A stretch of DNA of 6,730 nucleotides, taken from assembly GCA_011049095.1 (NCBI GenBank), contig DSDE01000010.1, positions 1-6,730 on the forward strand, in the 5' to 3' direction. Position numbers and translations under genes: made by a program. The stretch is from Fidelibacterota bacterium (lineage in GTDB: Bacteria; Fidelibacterota; Fidelibacteria; Fidelibacterales; DSDE01). This document shows positions 1-4,366 of this stretch, piece by piece (position 1 is the first letter of the stretch; each line of letters starts with the position of its first letter). Under the pieces are notes generated by a model, which did not search any database, was not told the DNA's origin, and was given only the letters and a program-made list of their open reading frames with translations.

Positions 1-51
1 ATCAATTACATTTTGGTCTGATTTGCTGCCCGATAAAACTGCTATTTTCAT
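1..51 (-). CDS. purE: N-terminal fragment of a PurE-like protein (5-(carboxyamino)imidazole ribonucleotide mutase), cut by the window edge
   Basis: Only 17 codons are visible, from the ATG at 51-49 to the window edge, reading MKIAVLSGSKSDQNVID. A short beta strand followed by GSxSD is the nucleotide-binding start of PurE, which interconverts N5-CAIR and CAIR in cytosolic purine synthesis; most homologues begin with a similar VAIIMGSKSD-type stretch. The start is supported by a strong ribosome binding site, GGAGG at 60-56, four bases from the ATG. The gene points away from the PpiD-like gene, so the two share the 52-202 spacer. The identification rests on one short motif; another Rossmann-like protein starting with a GSKSD loop is possible. 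The symbol is tentative. Confidence 0.55.
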   Translation of the reverse strand, partial: MKIAVLSGSKSDQNVID

Positions 52-70
52 GTAACCTCCATCAGCGCTT

Positions 71-102
71 AATATAATTGGGATTTTTGGAGAAAAAAAC
101 AA
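71..102 (-). promoter_or_regulatory. Weak candidate promoter for the purE-like gene
   Basis: On the minus strand a TTGTTT (102-97) lies upstream of TATATT (76-71), which matches five of six bases of the -10 consensus. The spacer is 20 bases, longer than the ideal 17. Transcription would begin near 64, leaving a leader of only about a dozen bases that contains the GGAGG. The -35 is poor and the region is A/T-rich, so chance matches are likely. Confidence 0.25.
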
Positions 103-113
103 GTGATTATCAC
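103..113. promoter_or_regulatory. Small palindrome GTGATTATCAC between the divergent genes, possible operator
   Basis: The 11 bases form a perfect inverted repeat, GTGAT-T-ATCAC. It lies beside the candidate -35 of the purE-like gene and about 30 bases upstream of the promoter of the PpiD-like gene, where a dimeric regulator could affect both. The symmetry does not extend into the flanks. It resembles no operator I can name with confidence, and a site this short can occur by chance. Confidence 0.25.
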
Positions 114-115
114 AG

Positions 116-132
116 AAAAAAAAAAGGTTTTT
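116..132 (+). promoter_or_regulatory. A-tract upstream of the PpiD-like gene promoter (UP-element or bend candidate)
   Basis: Ten consecutive A (116-125), GG, then five T (128-132) lie just upstream of the -35 at 143. Runs of this kind bend DNA and can act as an UP element contacting the RNA polymerase alpha subunit. The role is inferred from position and composition only. Confidence 0.3.
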
Positions 133-142
133 CAGCACTAAC

Positions 143-173
143 TTGATTATAATGAATCTCTTCTGTATATTTG
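143..173 (+). promoter_or_regulatory. Promoter candidate for the PpiD-like gene
   Basis: TTGATT at 143-148 (four of six to TTGACA) is followed after exactly 17 bases by TATATT at 166-171 (five of six to TATAAT), a good housekeeping-sigma promoter. The same bases also fit the Bacteroidota form: TATATTTG at 166-173 matches TAnnTTTG exactly, with TTG at 143-145 twenty bases before it. Transcription would begin around 178-180, giving a leader of about 25 bases that includes the ribosome binding site. A perfect TATAAT at 148-153 overlaps the -35 but has no good partner upstream. Confidence 0.55.
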
Positions 174-202
174 CGAGCTAAAAAAGAGGAGAGCAGCCCA
201 CT

Positions 203-2008
203 ATGGGAGTAATGACTTACATGAGAAACCGGATGCACATAATACTGGGCATCCTCATCCTGGCATTTCTGGCGACTATTCTATTCAGTTGGGGAATGGG
301 ATATTCGGGAGCAGAATCAGATCAGCACCTCGTCGCCAAAATCAACGGGCAAGACATCACATATGATCAGTTTATAAATGCCTATAACCAGGAAAGCAGC
401 GCCTATCGAGAGCGCAGCGGGCAGGAACTGACTGAAGCCACACGCCAACGCCTCAGAGACCAGGTCTGGGAAAATATGGTCAATGAGATTCTAGTGCAAC
501 AGGCCATAAATAAAATGAAAATAACAGTTCAGGATGCTGAATTGTTTCATTTTTTGGAGACAAATCCGCCGGAATTTCTCCAAACTCAAGAAGTCTTCCA
601 GACTGATGGCCGTTTTGATTACCAAAAATATCTTGAGGCTTTACACAATCCCCAAGGCAATGAATGGCTGCAGGTAGAGCAGATTTATTCAGATGTGCTG
701 CGGCGTCAAAAGCTGCAAAATCAGATCATCAGCAGCGCCGTGGTGAGCCCCGATGAGGTGAAAGAAGCTTTTTCAGATGAGAATGTCAAATACGAGATTG
801 AAGCATTAAGCATCCCCATCAATCCACCTCGCAGCCAAGCCCCTGAAATCACTGAAGATGCCATCAGCAAATATTATCAGGCCAACAAAAATGAAAAGTA
901 TGCTGTGCCGGAAAAAAGAACGCTCCAATATGTATCGTGGATGAAAACACCCAGCCGGGAAGACACCGTTTTGGTGCTTAACGAGCTTGAAGAAATCGCT
1001 TTTCGTCTGACTGAAGGAGAGCTATTTGAAGACTTGGCAAGGATCTATAGTGTTGACGGCTCTGCTGCCAATGGTGGTGACTTGGACTTTTTTGCCCGCG
1101 GACAAATGGTAAAACCCTTTGAAGATGCGGCCTTTACCGCGGAAATCGGAGCTGTAATCGGCCCGGTTGAAACTCAGTTTGGATTTCACCTGATCAAAGT
1201 CACGGACAAAAAAACTGAAGAAGGCCAAGAAAAAGTGAGAGCTTCCCATATTCTGCTGAAAGTTGAAACAGGTCCAAATACGATTGATCAGCTTATGGGA
1301 AATGCGAGACTATTTAGCTATGATGCGGAAGACCAGGGATACGAAAAAGCTTTGCTAAGCTATAATTTAAAAGCAGATACAACCAAGGGAGGAATCGATA
1401 AAAGCTCTATCTTTTTCCCTGGTGTGGGCTACGTATCAGAATTAAGCCGCTGGGCTTTCTCCAGCAAAGCGGGCAGCATCAGTCAGATCATCGAAACAGA
1501 CAACGCCATCATCGTGGCGCAATTGCTGTCTGTCACACCGCCAAGTATCAGGCCTCTTGAAGAAGTTAAAGCGGCAATTGAAAGAGAACTGCAGCGCCAG
1601 GAAAGAGAAAAAATTGCTATGGAGCTGGCCGAATCACTCTACGCAAAAGCGCAGGAAGGCACTGCCCTGAAATCTCTGCAGATTGATTCCATCGGTGTAA
1701 AATTGCAGCGTCATTCAGACTTTACAATCAACACCGCTCCCGGATCTTTCAGAAATAACAAGGCCTTTGCAGCCACAATTCGGGAAATGAACCTGAATAA
1801 AATCAGTCGGCCAATCAAAAGCAGCCGTGATTTCTCGATTATTCAATTGAGAATGCGGGGCAAATTTGACGAAACAAAATTTGGCGTTGAAAAAGAGAGC
1901 AAATATGAGCAACTTCTGACCCAAAAGCAGAATCAGCTCATTACAGAATGGATGCAGGCCACCCGAGATGCCGCAAAAATCGAAGACTTCAGAGACCGCT
2001 TTTTCTGA
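203..2008 (+). CDS. PpiD/SurA-like membrane-anchored periplasmic chaperone with two parvulin-type PPIase modules
   Basis: This 601-residue protein should assist folding of newly exported proteins at the outer face of the inner membrane. Residues 11-33 form one hydrophobic anchor after a basic N-terminus, and the rest would be periplasmic. Residues about 42-190 match the helical SurA/PpiD N-terminal chaperone region (VAKINGQDITYDQF, then long helices). Residues about 238-336 are a parvulin domain with GGDLDFFARGQMVKPF (291-306) and TQFGFHLIKV (324-333). A second module opens with VRASHILLKV (345-354) and runs, degenerate, to about 445. A helical tail follows. The length is close to E. coli PpiD (about 620). 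The histidine near the start of the parvulin fold is missing from module 1, and the late histidine is missing from module 2. GAGGAG (186-191) precedes ATG 203; in-frame ATGs at 212 and 221 would also keep the anchor. The gene is monocistronic, ending at a terminator. PpiD-type is more likely than SurA because of the uncleaved anchor. Confidence 0.9.
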   Translation: MGVMTYMRNRMHIILGILILAFLATILFSWGMGYSGAESDQHLVAKINGQDITYDQFINAYNQESSAYRERSGQELTEATRQRLRDQVWENMVNEILVQQAINKMKITVQDAELFHFLETNPPEFLQTQEVFQTDGRFDYQKYLEALHNPQGNEWLQVEQIYSDVLRRQKLQNQIISSAVVSPDEVKEAFSDENVKYEIEALSIPINPPRSQAPEITEDAISKYYQANKNEKYAVPEKRTLQYVSWMKTPSREDTVLVLNELEEIAFRLTEGELFEDLARIYSVDGSAANGGDLDFFARGQMVKPFEDAAFTAEIGAVIGPVETQFGFHLIKVTDKKTEEGQEKVRASHILLKVETGPNTIDQLMGNARLFSYDAEDQGYEKALLSYNLKADTTKGGIDKSSIFFPGVGYVSELSRWAFSSKAGSISQIIETDNAIIVAQLLSVTPPSIRPLEEVKAAIERELQRQEREKIAMELAESLYAKAQEGTALKSLQIDSIGVKLQRHSDFTINTAPGSFRNNKAFAATIREMNLNKISRPIKSSRDFSIIQLRMRGKFDETKFGVEKESKYEQLLTQKQNQLITEWMQATRDAAKIEDFRDRFF

Positions 2009-2027
2009 TTCATATTAGAATAGCCAT

Positions 2028-2060
2028 AAAAAAAGCCGGTGTTTCCACCGGCTTTTTTTT
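2028..2060. terminator. Bidirectional intrinsic terminator between convergent genes
   Basis: The stem AAAAGCCGGTG (2031-2041) pairs perfectly with CACCGGCTTTT (2046-2056) around a TTTC loop. T8 (2053-2060) ends the plus-strand hairpin, and A7 (2028-2034) supplies the U-run for minus-strand transcription. The hairpin starts 20 bases after the PpiD-like stop and about 100 bases beyond the stop at 2157 of the convergent gene, so it can end both transcripts. On the minus strand the loop reads GAAA, a stable GNRA-type tetraloop. Confidence 0.93.
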
Positions 2061-2156
2061 GTCTTTCACTTTTTAATAGCCGCGCAAGCCTTTTCCTGCT
2101 TAATTAAAAGCTTACTGATCTTCGTTCTAGCTGGCTTGTTTCAATCGCTGTTTCCG

Positions 2157-3202
2157 TCATTGTTGGCGGAGAAGATTTAAAAGCTTATCAAGGGCAGCTT
2201 CACCCTCTTTTTTTTCATCAAAAACAAAGACAAGTTTATTGGTGTCATTCGACATTTTCGCCAGCAGCATCCAGCTTTTATCAGTATCTTGCACTCTTGT
2301 ACCTAATTTGGTATAATCCTGATCAAAATGGACCCTGCCTTGCCGCACCGATTTGTGCTCGGATAGCGTAAAATCGCTAATACAATTGGCATTGGCTATC
2401 ATTTGTGCCTCTTTTTCACTATCCTTTTTAATCCACAGCGCGTTACTTTTCCAATCAAACCCAATGCGAAGCAATGTCGCCCCCCAAGCGGTTTTAATTT
2501 TTTTCCGCAGCCACAACAAAAGAAGCGCAAGCACGATAAAAAGAAAGCCCGCTCCGGCATTGTCCATAAACAGCAGCGGAAAGCCTAAAAGCAGCCCCAA
2601 AATTCCAAAAGCCATAAAGACATGAACTGCAGCGCCATAGCCACTGCCTTTAAACACAGGAAGTGCAATATGCGGATTGCTATGAGCTGTGCTGACATTG
2701 AAACGACTGATTTCATCTTTATCCGTTGGCAGGAGCTCACTTCGGCGCACAGGCATCATCCCCTTCACATCGGGATGATCTGAACCCCAGGCCAAAGCTT
2801 TTTTTCCTCTTTTAGATTTCGGATGACCTGTATTCGCCTTAGTCTCTGAAAAAGCTTTTTGGGCTTCCTCACTTTTTGTGGTCACACCCTTTACTAAATT
2901 CACTGCCTCCAGCGGCGAGACTGCCAGTTCGTTATTGCCACAAATGATCTCACCATCATTCAAATAGAAGTTAAACTCTCCTTTAGCGCTGCTGATGTAA
3001 AGGGCTGGCGGACACAGGTCTTCATTTTTTTTGGGTATCAGCTCCTGAACAGATTGAATTTTTTTAAACCCAGATAGAGCTCATCTTCATCCATCATTCC
3101 TAGATCAATGGATTCATAATCTCCATTGGCAGTCTGCAAATCCCGTTTTATACCCTGGGCAGATACCTTATAGCGCGTGCTCTTGTGAATTTCTCCTGAC
3201 AT
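2157..3202 (-). CDS. Unrecognised two-helix membrane protein, reading frame split by a -1 shift at a T3A7 slippery run
   Basis: I do not recognise this protein family. From ATG 3202 the zero frame gives 54 codons and stops at TGA 3040-3038. Slipping back one base on A7 (3065-3059) after codon 48 continues as KKIQSVQELIPKKNED and stays open to TGA 2159-2157, making 348 residues. Without the shift, the downstream frame has a stop at 3083-3081 and no convincing start; its first candidate is TTG 2963. Seen in the composite: a soluble N-terminal part, probably strand-rich (1-110); a charged, low-order linker (about 110-185); two close hydrophobic segments (about 192-213 and 216-232) followed by RKKIK; and a soluble C-terminal part of alternating strands ending in a helix (about 240-348), which could be a PH-like fold (inference). 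No cysteine cluster or catalytic motif stands out. ATG 3202 has only a weak ribosome binding site, and a stop at 3214-3212 rules out an earlier in-frame start. It is the last gene of the minus cluster, 93 bases after the GT2. It may be intact through recoding, a young pseudogene, or a sequencing error. Confidence 0.6.
3059..3068 (-). other. Slippery run TTTAAAAAAA, candidate -1 frameshift site
   Basis: In the zero frame the codons read GGT TTA AAA AAA TTC. Both T TTA AAA and A AAA AAA fit the X XXY YYZ pattern of -1 ribosomal frameshift sites. The next codon after a one-base slip is ATT (3059-3057), exactly the frame that stays open to 2157. The zero-frame stop is seven codons after the last AAA. 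Downstream structure is weak: only a four-pair TCAG-GAG-CTGA hairpin (3048-3038). An A8 run in the template instead of A7 would make the gene a single frame. Confidence 0.5.
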
Positions 3203-3235
3203 TGATTTTGTTTATTTGCCTGATTTCCATAAATA

Positions 3236-3264
3236 ATATTAGGGCATATCCTACCGGAAAACAA
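3236..3264 (-). promoter_or_regulatory. Weak candidate internal promoter upstream of the split membrane protein gene
   Basis: On the minus strand TTGTTT (3264-3259) is followed after 17 bases by TAATAT (3241-3236). The match is three of six at -35 and four of six at -10, within an A/T-rich 93-base gap. Spacing is ideal but the elements are mediocre. If real, the last gene could be expressed apart from the glycosyltransferases. No terminator with a U-run separates it from the GT2 gene, so readthrough is equally plausible. Confidence 0.25.
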
Positions 3265-3295
3265 TAAGTTATTTTCAGAAATAAGACAGAAAAAA

Positions 3296-4339
3296 TCAAT
3301 TCCCTTTAAAATATGGCGCTATTTTTTTCCAGTTTTTCTTTTTTTTTAGATAATAATCGAGAGCGATTGATCGGGGATATAAAAATGGCATAATCTCTGC
3401 GTCGCTGCGCTTTCTCAGAGCCTGTGACTTACGGCGCTTGCTTAAAACGAGCATTGGGTGGCGAATTATCCAAAATAGAGCGGCATATACAGCGGCAAAA
3501 CGCCGAACATCCCGCCTGAAAATGGCATAAAAACTGGAGAGCAATTCCAAAAGCAATCTGGGTATGCCAAATCGCAGCAAATTTGCTCCTGAATAATTTG
3601 CCAGTATCATAATCAGATTATTGCGATGATTGAGATATTTCTTCAGGTAAGCATCCGGTGGCAGTGTCCAGCCGCTGTGATGCCATACAACTGCCGATGG
3701 CAGAACCGCCGCTTTATATCCCCGGAGATAAAGCCTCCAATGCAGGTCTATCTCCTCCATGTGGGCAAAAAAGAGCATATCAAAAAGACCTATCTCCTTC
3801 AAAACAGAGCGCCGGATCAAAAAGGCTGTCCCGCTGCACCAAAATACATTCATTGGCTTATTATGCTGCCCCAGGTCTTTCTCGATATCCTCCATAATCC
3901 GTCCTCGGGCAAAGGGGTAACCATATTGGTCCATCATACCGCCACTGGCCCCAGAATAATCAAAATACTCTTTTTGGTGGTAGCTGAGGATTTTTGGCAT
4001 GACGGAAGCCACATGCGGATGCTCATCCAGATAGGCAGCCAATTTGTGGATAAAATCTGATTTATGAATTGTATCGTTATTGAGAATGAGCAGATAGTCG
4101 CCGCTGGCTGTCTCAATTCCATAATTGCAGGCGCCTGCAAAACCATAATTTTCGCTCATTGTCAAGATTAGCATTTCGGGAAACTCACTGCGCAGCATTG
4201 CCACGCTATTATCAGAGGAATGGTTATCCACGACAATGATTTCCAGATTTGGATAACGTGTCTTTCTCAGAGACTTGAGACATTCCCTAAGAATCTGCTC
4301 CCCGTTATAATGAGGGATAATAACTGAAACGCGTTTCAT
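3296..4339 (-). CDS. Family 2 glycosyltransferase (GT-A fold, rhamnosyltransferase-like)
   Basis: The 347-residue product should transfer a sugar from a nucleotide-sugar donor to a surface glycan or glycolipid on the cytosolic side of the inner membrane. Residues 3-13 (RVSVIIPHYNG) and VVDNHSSDNS (36-45) form the nucleotide-binding half. LILNNDT (84-90) holds the metal-binding DxD-type position. CSGTAFLIRR (168-177) and EEIDLHWRLYLRGYK (195-209) are the acceptor-side motifs of WbbL/rhamnosyltransferase-like members, with the catalytic base expected among the acids of EEID. HHSGWT (220-225) is also typical. The C-terminal 100 residues are hydrophobic and then strongly basic (LKKKKNWKK), suggesting membrane association. 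I chose ATG 4339 because the conserved strand begins at once and GGAG sits just upstream; ATG 4348 and TTG 4351 are in-frame alternatives. The gene starts 27 bases after the DUF2723 stop, so the two are probably co-transcribed. The sugar cannot be read from sequence. Confidence 0.92.
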   Translation of the reverse strand: MKRVSVIIPHYNGEQILRECLKSLRKTRYPNLEIIVVDNHSSDNSVAMLRSEFPEMLILTMSENYGFAGACNYGIETASGDYLLILNNDTIHKSDFIHKLAAYLDEHPHVASVMPKILSYHQKEYFDYSGASGGMMDQYGYPFARGRIMEDIEKDLGQHNKPMNVFWCSGTAFLIRRSVLKEIGLFDMLFFAHMEEIDLHWRLYLRGYKAAVLPSAVVWHHSGWTLPPDAYLKKYLNHRNNLIMILANYSGANLLRFGIPRLLLELLSSFYAIFRRDVRRFAAVYAALFWIIRHPMLVLSKRRKSQALRKRSDAEIMPFLYPRSIALDYYLKKKKNWKKIAPYFKGN

Positions 4340-4366
4340 TGTCTCCATCAATAAATCTGCTAAAAA

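Noticed and set aside
148..153. Perfect TATAAT as the -10 for the PpiD-like gene
   Set aside because: No acceptable -35 lies 16-18 bases upstream (AGGTTT at the ideal spacing), whereas 143/166 gives a balanced pair. Kept only as an alternative.
2104..2160. Minus-strand 18-codon frame starting with ATGA overlap at the stop of the split membrane protein gene
   Set aside because: Overlapping start-stop pairs can signal coupling, but the peptide (MTETAIETSQLERRSVSF) is very short, has no recognisable features and could arise by chance.
2104..2187. Direct repeat TTAAAAGCTTA at 2104-2114 and 2177-2187
   Set aside because: Eleven A/T-rich bases with no extension on either side; one copy is coding and the other is spacer. 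Probably chance.
2157..2963. The downstream half as an independent gene starting at TTG 2963
   Set aside because: The nearest GGAG is about 14 bases from the TTG, too far, and the frame is open and protein-like well upstream of it, back to the A7 run. A frameshifted single gene explains the data better.
3269..3284. Hairpin TTATTT-TCAG-AAATAA after the GT2 gene
   Set aside because: Six A/T pairs only and no U-run on the minus strand, so it does not qualify as a terminator.
3626..4060. Plus-strand 144-codon open frame opposite the GT2 gene
   Set aside because: The opposite strand encodes clear GT2 motifs across this stretch, while the plus-strand translation is low in recognisable structure. 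It is a shadow frame.
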